64,000 nt of DNA from Heterobilharzia americana (GCA_944470555.2 CALYCZ020000351.1:1-64000), one strand, 5' to 3'. Counted from the first letter of the stretch, positions 1 to 13,860 are shown. The notes: a model not told the origin generated them from the letters alone. A program made the numbers and translations.

Positions 1-1274
1 CAATTGATGCAGACATTGTACATTGGAGGATATTGGACATTACTTTAATTAAGCTGGTACTATAAATTGCACGATAACTGTGAGGTGAAAATTAGAACTG
101 TAAGTCATGAGTTTCAGTAAGATATTCATTCTTGATTTTTACCCGACACGTTATTCTATCTGAATTCAGATATTAAATTTTGTTTGAATGACACTAACTG
201 TGGTAGTTTTTACGATAAATGACTGTTTTCGTTCTTGAATGTCCAACAATTGGCAGTGGTTTTCGAACCACAGTTACATATGGTTGGAGGAGAAATGAGA
301 TTTTGATTGTTTTTTAACTGCTTTCCTTCATAAATGGAGAACACTTCCATAAACTGCAAGTGGTAGTGAGCTTATTGTGTGCATATGTATCGAAGGGACG
401 GTTGTTCACGATTTCTACAACAAGAAGTCTAAAGTTTAGTACTGGTTTATATTCTCGCCATGAGATTTTACCTTTCCAAGTTAAAGGACCTTTCATTTAG
501 ATATCTGATGGAACCTACTGACGACGTCGTGGTTTTTCATTTGCCAAGACATGAATATTTGTTCGTATCTGTGGGATATACGAAATTGACATAGAGATCT
601 GCGTATTAAGTAGATCACAATGAGTGGTGCGAGGTCCAACTTACTAGCTATGGTCAGAGGGATAGGAATTAGGATATTTCCAAGACACCTGAGTACTTCG
701 TGTGGCAGGAGCGAAAACCGACTATTGTCTTTAAGTTATGATGAATCACGAAGAAGATGTGACTGTAGAAAGTTGTTGAACTTGATTCATACTAGTTTCA
801 CAAAACTGTGGATAACCAGGGAAGTACTCAACTAAGTAATAATTTTCAGTCATCCTTTGATGCATTTTCGAATGGAAGGTGAAGAGGCAGTTTTTTTCAA
901 ACCCCAATGGGTATTTTAAGAAGTGGTTCGAATGCATGATGTTGGTTTCAAGATGGGCACTCTGAACGCCTGCATGGTTGATTTAGAAAGCACATGAGTA
1001 TCATTTGTGTAATGAGATATCCAGCTGACGTATTAGGGTGGTAGAGTTGGATAATGCGAAATTGAGCCTTCATTAGAGTCATCCTTCCCCATTGTATCTT
1101 CCTATTGTCAAAACTCATCTTTGTTTCAATATGATTTTGTACAACGTCATTAAAAGATTTGAGGGGATGGGTTATCTACAGTTCTGTGCCATTATCGTTA
1201 GGTAATCATCTTTGACAGTCTATGGAAGAGATTCAGATCTATTGTTTGGGGCTAGAAGGCTGTGAGTCTATATT
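1..1274. other. unassigned AT-rich sequence
   Basis: I see no coding exon, RNA gene or recognisable transposon here. Open frames are short and carry no family motif. Confidence 0.5.
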
Positions 1275-2030
1275 AACCCGTTTGTAGTAGATTTCTGTGC
1301 TTGTCCAGTTTTCTTGCGAATGAGTCGGTTGTTGATGCGGACACCACTTCTTGTGGAAGGTAGTTTGAGGAGTTGACTACTCAATACGAGGAGCAGAACT
1401 CTGCAGAGATTATGTTCGTTCTCCGCTTTTGTATCCTCTTATAATGTCCTCTGAGCTGTCCCGCATTAGTGCGAAGGAGAAGAGAAGACAGATCAGGTCC
1501 AAAGTCATTTCTTAGAATCCTGTATAGCATGATTAGACCTCGCCTCTGTCTGCGATGGGATGAAGCGAAGAGGTTGAGTTCGTCAAGTCGATCTTCACAA
1601 GTCAGACCAGCCGTCACAGAGATCATACGAGTGACTACCCTCTGGTCTCTTTCCGGAAGGCCAGCGTCATCTTTGAGACAAGGGTTTGCCACCTGTGTAC
1701 AGTTTTCTAACTAAGAATGTATATAAGATGATCATATCATATCACCACTTATTTTTGTAAATGTTTTGCTTAGTGCCTGAAATGTCTAAATCTTCGTGCT
1801 CCTACGAATCGACATTGTGCTATGATTCTCAAATCATAACTCACTGTGACTCCTAGATCATTGTTAGTCATTACTGAGTGTGAAGGAGTCCTATGAATAT
1901 CGTAGGTGTTGCCATTTGTGTGCTGAAAGTGCATAGTCATACATTTACCTGCACTGATAGGCATAAGCCACTTCACTGAGCAGGTAAACAAGCTGTTTAC
2001 ACCTACATTTTGTTTTGATAAACTCGCACT
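1275..2030 (-). mobile_element. CR1-like non-LTR retrotransposon fragment (end of RT and C-terminal region)
   Basis: On the minus strand two adjacent frames (about 2030-1770 and 1715-1277) read like the end of a CR1/jockey-type pol protein. Visible pieces are CSVKWLMPISAGKCMTMHF, NDLGVTVSYDL, LTCEDRLDELNLF, IMLYRILRNDFGPDLSSLL and LRGHYKRIQKRR. This is the usual order downstream of the RT active site in this clade. A stop-rich stretch near 1715-1770 and lost bases show that the copy is dead. The 5' part with endonuclease and the RT catalytic core is missing, as expected for a truncated LINE insertion. The exact family (SR1 or a Perere element) cannot be told by eye. Confidence 0.7.
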
Positions 2031-5000
2031 GTCCCAGAATATTGCATAACGCCCTTTGAATGAGTTGTGTTTCATATGGATTTTTGAATTTTCTTTCATT
2101 GACAGCAGGCTTACTATCTTCATTATTGTCAGTCATCAGGTGTGTAGGATTTTTCAGAAAGTAACCATTTCCTGGTGTGAATCATGAGTTAACAATTGAA
2201 TGTTAGTACTCCCGAGGACATAATTTTGATTGATAGTGATGTGCAGGTTGAAAATAAATGTTGTTGAAGCATTTCTGTAAACATGAAGTAGGTGGTATAT
2301 AGATGTGGAGTGTTAGCATGTGAAGAAAGGTTAGAGCGTGAGTTTTCATCTCATCTCTTTCTCTTCTTCTTCTTCGTCTTCGAATCTTACCTTCAAAGTA
2401 AACTAGTTTGGAATGAGTCATATGGTGGTATTTACTGAGCTGACACGCTTTGTTTGTTGTCGAGCCTATTGAGAGAAGTATTTTCACTGTGTAGATGCCA
2501 GTCTTCACATGACTTGAGATCCCATAGATTTCATATTTTTCATCAAAGTCATTTTTGTGGTGAGACACTGCAAGTCCATTCCATCTGATCTCCAATATTA
2601 CGTTATCCTACTTTGTGTAATAATCTTAGTGTTGATTTTGCTTGACGTTCTTTGTGGCAAACTTCATGTACTGGTTTGTTTTGAAGCCAGAGTTCTACCG
2701 TAACTTCATCAGTGTATTGACAAAACATCGTTGTTTTGAAATAACGATGGTCTGTTTTAAGTGAGTTGAGTATTTAAGTCAGGTTGTGTGACATAGTAGA
2801 AACTCCTGGACGTAGCTGTCCCCCCTGCCTTATTTACTGGACCGATAACTTCATTGAAGTTCATCGTAGTATGGCGCATTAACCACATTCTTGTGTATCA
2901 TGTTAGTGTTGCTACTTTATTAGAGGAACTGCATAAAGTACGATGCTATATATTGGCCATAATATGATCCCTCACACCACATGAAGCCACATTATATGTT
3001 GGCTAGCAGCCAAACATTTCATAGACTAGCTATACAATTCCAGGAAAGTCATGCACTCCAAAGGTATCTCAAAAATATATTAATGTATAGAGAATGTAGG
3101 ATCCCTTTCAGTCGAATCATACAGTGTGTGAAGTGGTTCCCAGCTGATGCACCTGCCTATTTTAGTGCATTAATTAAGCGAACTCGGACAATGTCATACT
3201 AATTTCAAATGTAATAACATCAAATGTTTGTAGATTTGTTTGCCAGTTCACAAACAATAATTATGGTCATCAAAATTAAACCTGTTAATTTTCTGTTGAT
3301 GCTGCAGTAAAAAATGTAGCTATGTAAGCTATTTGTAAACAAGTCTGTTGCATACAATGGGACGTAATTAACCCTCCATGAAACTGTTGGCTACACTTTG
3401 TGTTTCAGTCTCAAATATCTTCAACAATAATTTTGAATATTGTCTATTGTAGTGATATGTGTTGATGGTTGTTCACAAAGTGATTGGTTTTCGAATCATC
3501 CAAAATTCAACCTTTACGTGATATATATAAGTGGCATAACTTCGTGTATATGAATGCTATTGGTTCCTTTCAACTAAGATTTACCTATTTCCAACCTGAT
3601 AACTAATAGTACGTTTCCAATAGTCAAGTTTAACTCACTCCCTAATCGTGTATATTCAGTGTTATTAGAGTGCAATCGATGGATTTCAGGCCTTCAACTT
3701 TGTTAAAATGAAGGTGTGTTGTCTATGAGAAGATCTGTGTTACATAAACTTTTCCATTGTTTCTCACCATACATCTATTCTATATGCTTTCGTTGTGAGC
3801 TACTTTCGAAATGTATAAAGATTGTAGAAATGTCATAATTCTGTTAGATGAAGATATGTCTGCATTGAACAGTAGATATCATGGCATTTAATTGACATGA
3901 TGTGGTACCCCAATAGACAGTGAGAAATATCACAGCATCAGTGTTTTTAATCTTCTAACGAGTTTGTACAGACATCATTAGAGTTCATGAAGGTTGATCA
4001 AAACATCCAGTAATGTTTCCCCAATCTACCCCTAATGATATGCACACAAACTTGACAATGTTGGATTCTGTTTGGATGATTTTGCATTTTGAAACATTGT
4101 AACAAAATGAAATGAGGTGATTACCGACTATACGATCTATTGAGAATGAATGAGACATTATGTTAACATGTTTTCATACATTGAGGTGTTGTGTTTTACT
4201 ATTACTTTCTGCATGATGTGAAATTTGTTGACATCTTTGTTTGTAAATCAAGCCTTTATTCCTTAGTATGTAAGTTAGTGCACGTTTTCTATGGTCATAT
4301 ATGTAGCTGTGTGATATCTAATAAAGTTGATAATGTTGAGACGAGACGAGACGAGAAACCGGGCTGGCTTGAAAGATCTCTCATTTCAATCAAGAGGTTA
4401 TCCTTCATGAAGGAGTTATGGGATTATTAAATCCAGTGTAATTAGTTTATGAAAGCTCACCTATACCTGAGAACACATGACATTTCATTGTGATGAAGAA
4501 AGAAATTTATGAAAGTTAATGTGGGATAAGAGAAACTTTTGTAAGTGAGATGAAATTTTTTATTATGAGAGTAGTCTGATTATGACAGGAAATGCATAGC
4601 ATGTTTCGTGTTAATTTGAACTCCTTTTATAAACATCTGTGAACTTCACAGCTCATCATTTATTCAAGTGTTCATTGTTTTCATCGAAATGGCTCTGTGT
4701 AATTTACTATGATGAATAACATTTTGACACTATGAAAGGACGAACCAATTAAGTCTACATGATTAATAAGCGTGCAGAAGATGAAATTACTTTGTATATG
4801 ATTTCATTATGAAGTATTAGTGATATGCTGTGAGTGTAGACTAACGTGTTAGTAGCTGACATATCTCTAAATCTTGAATATTTCACTATTCTGTCTTAAC
4901 TTGTTCCCTCCCATTCAGCCATATCTTTCTCGACTATTCCGTTGACCTTAACTGTTTGTTTCTGCTCTTCTTCTTCTTCTTTTGCTGCTGTCACTCCATC

Positions 5001-5098
5001 TAGTGGCGATGAGTTCATACTCTCTTCATGAAGTTCTACATTTGTCTCTCCATTCATCCGCCATCCTCCATCCTTGTTTTTCACTCTGTCATGTAATC
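2031..5098. other. unassigned AT-rich sequence
   Basis: No gene or transposon was recognised. There is a short CTT-rich stretch near 2357-2382 and a small GAGAC tandem repeat at about 4338-4355. Open frames such as 4191-4430 show no family features. Confidence 0.45.
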
Positions 5099-8000
5099 GC
5101 TTGTCTATACAGTAGGAAATTTTTTTGTCATGTAAGCTACATTGTGTTTGTGTATTTGTGTGGTGTATTCAGTGCTTTTGCGTTGTCAATTATCCCATCT
5201 TAGACATGCTAGTCGTGGGAGGCTGATTCCAGTGTAAGTGAATGAGGATTGGAGGGGAGTGAGTTGCAGACATAATTTGTAGTCCGTTTGAGGTTGAGAG
5301 CTGTCAGCTGAGTGCTTGACTGGGTGTATATCAGAAGTTAAAATTGTTTGAAAGCAGATTTTACCTCTGACCCATAATGCACTGAGTAATTGTTTTTATT
5401 GGTAACTTTGCACCTACTTAATGTGTGATGAGACAGAGTAGCCAGTGGATAAATTTTCTGCCCACACATTGATACTGAATAGGAAATAGGTGTGGGTGAT
5501 TGTTGGAGTGAGACTGTGACTGTGAAGCAGTGGGTAGTGAGTTTGAAGATCGGTTGGCCTATCAAGGCTTCGATAGTCAGGTGGTAGTATAATTTTAGTT
5601 CTCATACAATGGGTGTAGTTCATTGCCTACTACATACAGACAAGATTGTGCACAAGTTTGGTGAATGTATTTCATTTGATTTCGGTTTAAGTATTCAAGA
5701 TAAGGATTGCAACTTCGGAGTAGAAGCTCAGTTTGCTTTTCAGTTAACCCCTGTTCAGGTTCTCGTTGAAGTGGACATTTGAAATGAAGGCAAAGCCAAT
5801 GAGATCACAGTTAGACATTCACAATTATTGGTGTATGCACACACATGACCATCATCGGTGATGTGGTTGTACATTAGTTTTAGTAAAAGGAGTAAGCAGT
5901 CATGTAGTAGCAGTAGGCCAATATGCACATGCAATATAGTTGTACAACTAGGCATTTTTATTTTCAGTTAAACACTGATAATAACAATAACAACTTTCTA
6001 AAAGTACTTTTTAATATTTTTAATCAAGTCGTTGTATGGATGCATAACCTTAGCTAAGCACCATCAAGTACTGATATATTGACCAATACACCTGATTGTG
6101 TGTATAACCTATTGACTAGGAAATGAATTTACACTGAATAGGTGTAAAAATGAGGCTTATTGTTCATGATTCGGTAAGAGTTTACCTTGTTACCTTGTTG
6201 TATGAGTTTGTGGCGTCTTCAAATAACCTGAAGTGGTTTATATCAAGTTGAAGTGTGAAATATGTTGAGAGTGTTCACCTAATCATCAGTCAGTTTTCCT
6301 AATCTGAAATATTTTAAAATGTATGAGAGACAGAATTAGTTGTCCAACTCAATATTCTTTTAAGATTGGAGTATAGAGGTGAGTTAGGTTGTGTTACAGG
6401 AGTTCACCTCTTTCTTCTCTCTCTCTCTGTGAATCTGCACTAACTTTTCAATAAATTAATAATAAACTTATAAGTAATAATTCAGTTATAATAATTTTAA
6501 TCTTCTGATTGTCGGATGTCTACGACAGTAGTTGACCTAACATCAAAGGCTAATTAGATAAGAATCATGACTATGGAAGTGGAATCACTTGGCATTCCAC
6601 AAAAGTCGATATTGAAGTAATGTATTAAAAAGGATAAAAAAGATTAAATTTGAAGAGAGATTGTTTTCGTTTTGTTACATTCCTTTTTTTCTTATATCTG
6701 TCTCATTGTAAAGGTGAAGCTTCTTTTTAATTAGCTGTGATAGTAGTAGTAGTATTTGTGGTAGATGAAGAGAGTTATTTGTCGGGAGAGTAGATAAACT
6801 ATTTCAATAGATCTGAAGTAATTGTGAAATTGATTAGAGTCTGCATTGTTTTGTACACCCACGCAGCGTCTAAGACACAAGGAGTGACTTTCTCTTTCGT
6901 GTATATATGCACATAATGTCAAGATAAATAAATATCTGCTTTGTGTGATGTGCTCGACTGGGTTTTGCCAAGTTATGGTGTCTGTAGGGTCACTGTGATA
7001 TCCGATTGTCTATTGAGTGTGGCATGTAGTGCATAGTAGTTGTGTTTGTCCTACTGTATGACTGTGATTCATGGCGTTTGAAGATGGAAGAGATGAGAAG
7101 GCTTCTGGTAATTGACCAGCGTTGCCTTCTTGGTGTATAGGTCATATTCCATGATGTCAGAATGTGAGTAACGTGAAGGTTAGGCGTTGAGTTTTAGAGA
7201 GTGAGAAGAGGTAAGTCAGTTGATGAGGTTGTGAAGCTTGATGGATTGAGATGGCTGGGTAACTGGTAGATGAGTAACATGTGCCTAGGAGCTTTCTGCC
7301 TGTTCACACAATGTTGGCCGCAGTAGGTTCATACTGGGAAGAGCTTAAGGTGGCCAGACTAAAACATGAAATCAATGTATAAAGTGTCTAGCTGTTGGTA
7401 TGAGCCATGAGGGACGATGCAGACTAGGTGGTTGGGATCGGCGGGATAAAACCCACCTCCAGTGTTTGGAGACTGTAAGCAATATGTGGATGTATATGAA
7501 TTGGTGGTTAACTAGAGTGTAGTATGTCAAGGAAGCTGGAGATTATGATTAACTGGTCTGATGGACTGTTTATGATAAACAAACAAAGAGGATGATTGGC
7601 ATTCTACAATATGGCTAAGTTGTCAGGCGACAATTCGACTCACAATTGAGGGCTATATAATGTTTCTAGGTTTAATTATTGAAATGAAACTAGTTGTTTA
7701 TCTGACTATAAGCCTTATGGTGAATATATTCCGAGACTTTTCATAGGAAATCCTACTTCACAATTCCCACATATTCCGGAACAAAGGTGTCAGTGTTGTA
7801 TACTACACATTGAATTTATCCTGAAGTGTTTACATGGCTCATTAGTTTTGCAGTAGATAAGAATGAGTTATCTTGTTGGCGGAGACTTGTGTTCAAACTA
7901 CACTTTGATTTGATTGTGCATACGGTTTACTTATGTGAAAACGTTGGACGGATAGATGCTTCGTATCTTCGGGCACTTTCATATACTGTTGATGAACAGA

Positions 8001-8125
8001 ATATAGTTAACATTATTTTCTTGTTTATTTTATAGGTCAGAGAATAAATGATTGTTTCCCACCAGCAGTCCGACGTTGGGTCGGTATTTTTATTGCAATT
8101 TTCGATGTATTTCTCTTCGGTGGTT
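5099..8125 (+). repeat. segmental duplication, copy 1 (partner 60974-64000)
   Basis: The sequence matches 60974-64000 in direct orientation with offset 55875-55876. By eye I count five substitutions and two one-base indels in about 3 kb. The match starts abruptly at 5099 and is still running at the end of the window, so its true right end is unknown. It contains an old RTE-A fragment, intergenic DNA and the first 90 bases of the SLC43 exon. Confidence 0.95.
7055..7485 (+). mobile_element. degenerate 3' fragment of RTE-A
   Basis: This region aligns by eye with the C-terminal coding part of the RTE-A element at about 13195-13650. Shared stretches include those around GACCAGCGTTGCCTTC, GTAAGTCAGTTGATGAGG, GGTGGCCAGACTAAAACATG and GACGATGCAGACTAGGTGG. 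Frames are broken throughout. It was present before the segmental duplication, since the same fragment lies at 62931-63360. Confidence 0.8.
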
Positions 8126-8712
8126 ATCATTATGGCTTCAATTCGCTTGTTGTGGTGTACAAATCCGTGGGTTTGTATTCATACAACTGTACAGAGAATG
8201 GATGTATGTATTATGAAAGTATGTTCGGTGTCACGTTTATTGTTTGGATGGTGTCACAAATGTGCCTTATTGTATTCGCTGGTATGCTGATGGATCTTGT
8301 GGGATTGAGGGCGCTGAAATTGGTGGCTACTGTCTTATACTTTGCTGGTACTGTGATGTTTGCATTGACGACTGCTTCAACGGTGCCTCTATTCTATGCT
8401 GCTGGAATATTTGTAGCCTTGGGTAGTATATGCAGTCTGATATGTAATCATCAAGTTAGTTCAATGTTTCCACAAATGCGTGGGTTATGCATATCTCTTA
8501 TCTCTGGTGCTTATGATTCGAGTACAGTTATCGCTTTTGTAATATCTTTGACATACATGTCATTTTCATTCAAATGGTCATTTCTAATATTGGCTGTCTG
8601 TTCGCTAATTGTTGGCCTTTTTGTGGCCTTCTTCATTCTTACACGATATTCGAAAGATATGGGAGAATATGCAGCTTCTTCAAGTAAACAAGTAGATGGT
8701 GATATGTCTAAA
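8036..8712 (+). CDS. SLC43-like amino-acid transporter, N-terminal exon
   Basis: This exon encodes the first half of a major facilitator of the SLC43 (LAT3/LAT4/EEG1) type; characterised members carry large neutral amino acids without sodium at the plasma membrane. The frame starts INDCFPPAVRRWVGIFIAIF and has six likely membrane helices. Family-like stretches are GFNSLVVVYKSVGLYSYNC (after helix 1) and GMLMDLVGLRALKLVAT (MFS loop 2-3). The acceptor is TTTATTTTATAG ending at 8035 and the donor is AAA|GTGAGT at 8713. The exon starts with the last two bases of a codon and ends in phase 0. There is no in-frame ATG near the left edge, so an upstream exon must carry the start; I could not find it. 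The first 90 bases recur at 63911-64000. Confidence 0.85.
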
Positions 8713-8976
8713 GTGAGTGACTTTCAAGTGTTGATGTTTACATGGATTTTAGCTTTGTGGTTTGATTCCCTTTGTGATTATTGTTTCAATAAACGACTGA
8801 TTCATAGAGAATAGATAGATATGAGAATGCTATCTGGAGGGGAGTAGTGGTACACATATGTTAGTCAATATGATGGGACAACCTAGTCAAGATATATAGT
8901 GTATGGGATGAATTCTGTCTATGAGTACCAACACATGGTGTTTGTTATTGAGTTGACCGAGAAATTTCAATTTATG

Positions 8977-9923
8977 ATTATTATTATTATTTTTCTCTTG
9001 GGTTCCTAGTGGAAGATAGGGCTTCAGTAGCACGTCTCCATTACACTCTGCACTCTGCAGTCTTGCTTGACGATTGCCCAGAAGTTTTCATTTCTTTCCC
9101 CTGGATGTCGAAGTCGTCGTTTCTCGAGAGCCTGACGTGTGATGTCCCAGAATGGTTTTCTCAGTGTATGCCCAATCCATGTGCACTCTCTTCTGTATAT
9201 TCGTTGGGCGATAGGTTGTTGGTTGGTTGGTTGCCATGCTAGAGTTCCTTGTTGATTGTTCTTTCTGTCAATCCATCTGATGTTCAGTATCGAGTGGGTG
9301 TAGCCAGGTCGCTGTTGATGAATGTGTGTAGTTTTCTGGAAGTGGTTTTGGTGACGCTCCAGGTCTCTGAACCATATAGGGATAGGGACGTGACTGAAAT
9401 TGGTGTTGAAAATCTGGATCTTGTTCTTTGTGTTGAGTGCAGTAGATCTCCACAGTGATTTCAGAATAATGAAAGCCTGTGTTGCTTTTCCGATCCTGGT
9501 TTTGACATCCGTGTCTGTGCCGCTTGTAGTTGGAATGATGCTGCCTAGGAAGGTACGTAGGTGAAAGAGACTACTTCTTTTACGTTTCTCCCGTTGATGG
9601 CGATTGGTTCTTGTTGTTGGTTTGGTATCTTCATCACCTCCCGTCTCCGGTGCGTCTTGTGTCAACTTGTTAGTTTTCGCCTATAGATCTTCGAGTGTGT
9701 GCGATAAGGCATTAGACGTAAGTCATGGGCGATATCCAAATCTAGTAGGCTCTTTTTATCTGTCCAGCTAGCGTATGCTCCTTTTCACGCTCCTCATAGT
9801 TGTCTGCTGCATGATCTAGTTCACCACAATCGGGAAGATGATAGGTGATAGTAGTCAGCCTTGTCTTACTCCTTCCTGTCTTGACTTCAAAGGCATTACT
9901 ACGCTTTCCATTGTAGATCACTT
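8977..9923 (-). mobile_element. RTE-B element, 3' part (antisense, interrupted by RTE-A)
   Basis: An (ATT)n tract at 8977-8992 is the reverse complement of the element's trinucleotide tail. It is followed by the reverse complement of the RTE-B end (CTTGGGTTCCTAGTGGAAGA). The minus-strand frame includes TSGTDTDVKTRIGKATQAFI and WIGHTLRKPFWDITRQALE, which match residues 860-985 of the intact copy at 49299-52436. The element continues at 13873 after the RTE-A insertion. Many indels and stops make it a dead copy. Confidence 0.9.
9912..9923. repeat. left target-site duplication of RTE-A
   Basis: TGTAGATCACTT occurs here and again at 13861-13872, just outside the two ends of RTE-A. Removing RTE-A and one copy restores continuity with the RTE-B sequence. 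The first two bases could belong to the GATGATG tail. Confidence 0.85.
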
Positions 9924-12900
9924 TCCGACCGATAGCTGCTACCTTGACGTGGTGGTCGGTCTTGCATATCACAATGACCCAACGAGCTATGCTGGTGGAA
10001 CGCTTGTTCCCTCGAGGTCCTACCATACCAGAAAGGTCTGTTGGATAGTGGTTAGACGAAAAGCAGTTACCGTTATAGTGTAAATTGCTACACTATGATG
10101 GGGGTCTGAGGGCGAAGTCGTACTGCTGCTAGCTGGATGGGGTGTGACAGCAGTAAGGTGTTTCCCTTGGATGACCAGCAGTGCCATGCTGATGCTGCCT
10201 TCTCAGTGGAAGGGGGGGTTAGAAAAGGTCGGCCCCAAAAATAACACACTCCACCACGCCCCACGGTCTGCCGGGCCGGCGGTGTTGGTTCACTTGTCGT
10301 TTCCTTTCGACCATCCGGCCCCAAAAATACAAAAGTTCAAAATAATCATACTCAAAAGGCTGGGTGTGACAGGCCTCAAGCAGATGTCCGATGGGCTCTG
10401 CGGTCACACAAATCTCTTTCAGGTACCTTAAGAAGAAATAGCCTTCCACGGTGTGGGCAGCCGGGAAGTGTCAACCGCCCTCACAACTCTGTCAGCACCC
10501 AAGTTTCTTCTGACTGCTATCCTCCTCCTCCATCATTACCTTCTAATCTTCCTTCACGTCTCTTAATTAATGATGCTGCATCATCTTCAATTTCTCCTAC
10601 CTCTGCAGCCTTCGACAACGATCTGAGTCCACAGAACAGCATCCTGGTCTCCTTAAACCACGCTCCAAATTACATATTGGAGCCTTCAATGTCCGCACCC
10701 TCCGTCAAATTGGCCAACAGGCTTCGTTTGCAAAGACTCTAGCAACTCGGGCATGGATGTGTGCTGTGTTTGTGAGACACGCATACAGGACCCAAGTGTG
10801 GTTATTCACCTGACCTCTCCTGACCAATCTGGTGAATCCGCAAAATTCACCCTTCGAGTTTCTGGAGATTCGATAGCTAGCTCTCGTGGTCTTGCAGGTG
10901 TAGGTATAGCATTAAGCACCAGGGCAGAAAACTCACTACTAGACTGGATCCCAGTTGATAGTCGCCTCTGCGCTATGAGGCTGAACGGCACAGTGAGAAC
11001 TAAAAGGAATAGTGAGACTCGCCGTTGTCTCTTTGTAATCTCTGCTTACGCACCCACTGACTGCAGCTCGGATGAAGTGAAGGACGAGTTCTACCATAAA
11101 CTGTCTAACCTCCTCTCGAAAGCCAAACGTTCGGACGTAGTGGTTGTTGCAGGTGACCTCAACGCACAGGTGGGTAGACTGAGTGAGGCAGAAAGGCACT
11201 TAGGTGGCACTTTCGGAATCCCAGCTGAACGTACAGATAACGGTGATCGCCTATTACAACTATGCTCAGATAACCGCCTATTTTTAGCCAGCACAAATTT
11301 CAGACATAAAGAAAGGCACTGTCTGACCTGGCGTCCACCGAGCTCGACTCAGCGATGGACACAGATAGACCACATTGCTATTAGTCATCGCTGGAGAGGA
11401 TCGGTGGAAGACTGCCGCTCCTTCTGGAGTACGTGTTTGGACAGCGATCATGCGTTGGTCCGAGCACGTATATGCCTGCGTCTCAATGGACGTAGAAAAA
11501 ATTTGGCAACAAAACCACTACGAGTTCTGCTGGACAACGAAAACACCAAAGCCGTGTTCAGTGAGAAGTTGGCTAGGCAGTTATCGGAACAAAAGACTGT
11601 CACTCATCCAGAAGAAGCTTGGTGCCATCTTCAGTCTACTGTAAAAGCAGCACTGAAGACTGTAGCCGACTCCAAAATAATGGCTAAAAAGAGCCAGTGG
11701 ATATCAGCAGCTTCTTCCAAACTAATGGATGCACGTGAATGCATCCCTGCAGGCTCTGAGTACAATGAAGAGCGAGCGCAACTTAAAAATAACTGACGAA
11801 AAGTCTGCGCAACGATCGTGAACAGTGGTGGGCAGCGAAGGCTAAAGAGATGGAAAAGGCAGCGGCGATCGGTAACAGTAGACAGTTATTTAGACTTATT
11901 AAGGAGACTGGGGGGAAATGGTCAACAACAGTTAGTGAGGCTATAGCGGAGAAGGACGGATCTGCGATTCACTCGCAGGGGAGGCGACTGGACGATGGGC
12001 AGAACACTTCGAGGAACAGTTTAACTGGCCTCCAGCCACGATTGCGCTGCCCGCTATCCAGTCGGACCCTGAATGGGACATAGAGACAGGCCCCCAACAC
12101 TAGAAGAAGTTGAGAAAGCGGTAGGTAGCCTGAAACGGGAAGGGCAGCAGGACCAGACGGACTACCTGCTGAGGTATACAAGAATGGTGGTAGAGTTCTC
12201 TTAGTCAGGTTAACGGAAGTGTTAGCCAGTATATGGGAATCAAATACGATCCCCTCCGACTGGTCTAAGTCACTCATCATCCCAGTCTTCAAGAAAGGCG
12301 AGAAGTCCTCTTGTGATAACCACAGAGGAATCAGCCTGACGAACATAGTGTCTAAGATCCTAAGTTCTATAATTCTCCGACGCCTGAGTGGAGCTCGGGA
12401 ACAGCAAGCCCGAGAAAACCAGGCAGGCTTTAGACCTGGCCGTGGATGTATCGACCAAATATTCACACTGCGCCAGGTCCTGGAACATAGGCATGCTTAC
12501 AGACGCCCGACAATAGCTGTATTTCTCGACCTGAAGGCGGCATTTGACTCCGTTGATCGAGAAGTCTTATGGCAATGTCTGTCACTGAAAGGCGTGCCTA
12601 GTAAGTACATCACGTTATTGAAAGCTCTCTACTCGAACACTTGTGGGCATGTTAGAGCCTATGGCGAGTTGTCCAGGGAGCTATACTCATCAAGTGGTGT
12701 CCGTCAAGGATGCCCACTATCCCCATTCTTATTTAATTTTATCATAGATATTCTTATGGAGGTTTCCCTCTCGTCACCTAATTACACAGACGTTGACCCA
12801 ATCACAGGTGAATTTTCTTTAGATCTAGAATATGCAGATGACATAGTCCTGTTAGGTGAAGACGCTGACAAGATGCAGAGTCTTCTGAACACTTTGAGTG

Positions 12901-13860
12901 GGAATTTGAGAATGTTTGGGATGCGATTTTCACCACCCAAATGCAAATTTTTGCTCCAGGACTGGTCTTCAGCGGTACCGCGGCTAACAATAGAGAGTGA
13001 AGTGGTTGAGTGTGTTGACCACTTCACTTACCTGGGAAGTAGGATCAACCCTGGTGGGTTAGTTGCCGATGAGATTTCTGCACGGATACAAAAGGCTCGA
13101 TTGGCTTTTGCCAATTTGCGCCACCTATGGCGCCGCCGTGATATTCGTTTGTCTATTAAGGGTCGCGTGTACTGCACAGCAGTCCGCTGTGTTCTGCTGT
13201 ATGGCTGTGACACATGGCCATTGAAATTGGAGGATACAAAAGGCTTGGGGTGTTTGACCACCGTTGCCTTCGTAGTGTAGGCCGTATTCCGTGGTGTCAC
13301 CATGTGAGTAATGCAGAAGTTAGGTGTAGAGTTTTAGGGAGAAGAGGTAAGTCAGTTGACGAGGTTGTGAACCTTCATCGACTGAGATGGTTGGGACACT
13401 TACTACGTATGCCTAGTCACCGATTGCCTCGTCACACAATGTTGGCTGAGGTGGGTCCAGGCTGGAAAAAGGCCCGAGGTGGCCAGACTAAAACATGGCA
13501 CCAATGTATGAAGTCTCTGACTGTTGGTTTAAGCCATGTAGGACGATGCAGACTAGGTGGTTGGGGTCGGCGGGACAAGAGGAACCAGTGGTTGGAGACT
13601 GTAGATGATATGGCTGAGAACCGATGTCAGTGGCGCAGATGTATACACACATTATCCTGATCTTAACAATTGCATACCGAATCTCACCATTTTGTCACTC
13701 CTCTTTCCTTTCTTCTTGTACTTTATATTTCTTTTGACTGCATTCACTTATCTTCATCCTTCACCTCACTACCTTTTTACTTGATGAACTGACGTGAGGT
13801 GTGGCAACTCGGACCGTTACGCAGTAATGCCTGGTCCTATGTTGATAATGATGATGATGA
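9924..13860 (+). mobile_element. RTE-A: near full-length RTE-clade non-LTR retrotransposon
   Basis: The element is 3937 bp, lies between 12-bp target-site duplications, and ends in a (GAT)n tail at about 13845-13860. It has a ~0.7-kb 5' untranslated region, an apurinic-type endonuclease, a reverse transcriptase and a ~150-residue C-terminal region. This is the architecture and size of RTE-1-type elements such as schistosome SR2, SR3 and Perere-3; which one it is needs a consensus alignment. Its protein is clearly distinct from RTE-B. It was inserted into an antisense RTE-B copy, so it is the younger of the two here. The frames are broken (see pol entry). Confidence 0.9.
10625..13660 (+). pseudogene. 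RTE-A pol polyprotein (endonuclease + reverse transcriptase), frameshifted
   Basis: The endonuclease begins near GAFNVRTLRQIG, continues through CCVCETRI, ISAYAPTDCSS and VVVAGDLNAQVG, and ends with DSDHALVRARI. The RT has GFRPGRGCIDQIFTLRQVL, FLDLKAAFDSVDRE (first catalytic Asp), VRQGCPLSPFLFN and LEYADDIVLLG (YADD box). The C-terminal part has RLRWLGHLLRMP and RGGQTKTWHQCMKSL. By eye there are reading-frame breaks near 10750, 11790, 11985, 12090, 12140 and 13240, so no single functional protein can be made. The last frame stops at 13660. Confidence 0.9.

Noticed and set aside
8713..8814. Extension of the SLC43 exon to the stop at 8814
   Set aside because: A strong donor (AAA|GTGAGT) at 8713 joins in phase with the clearly homologous second half at 14562; the extension shows no SLC43 similarity.
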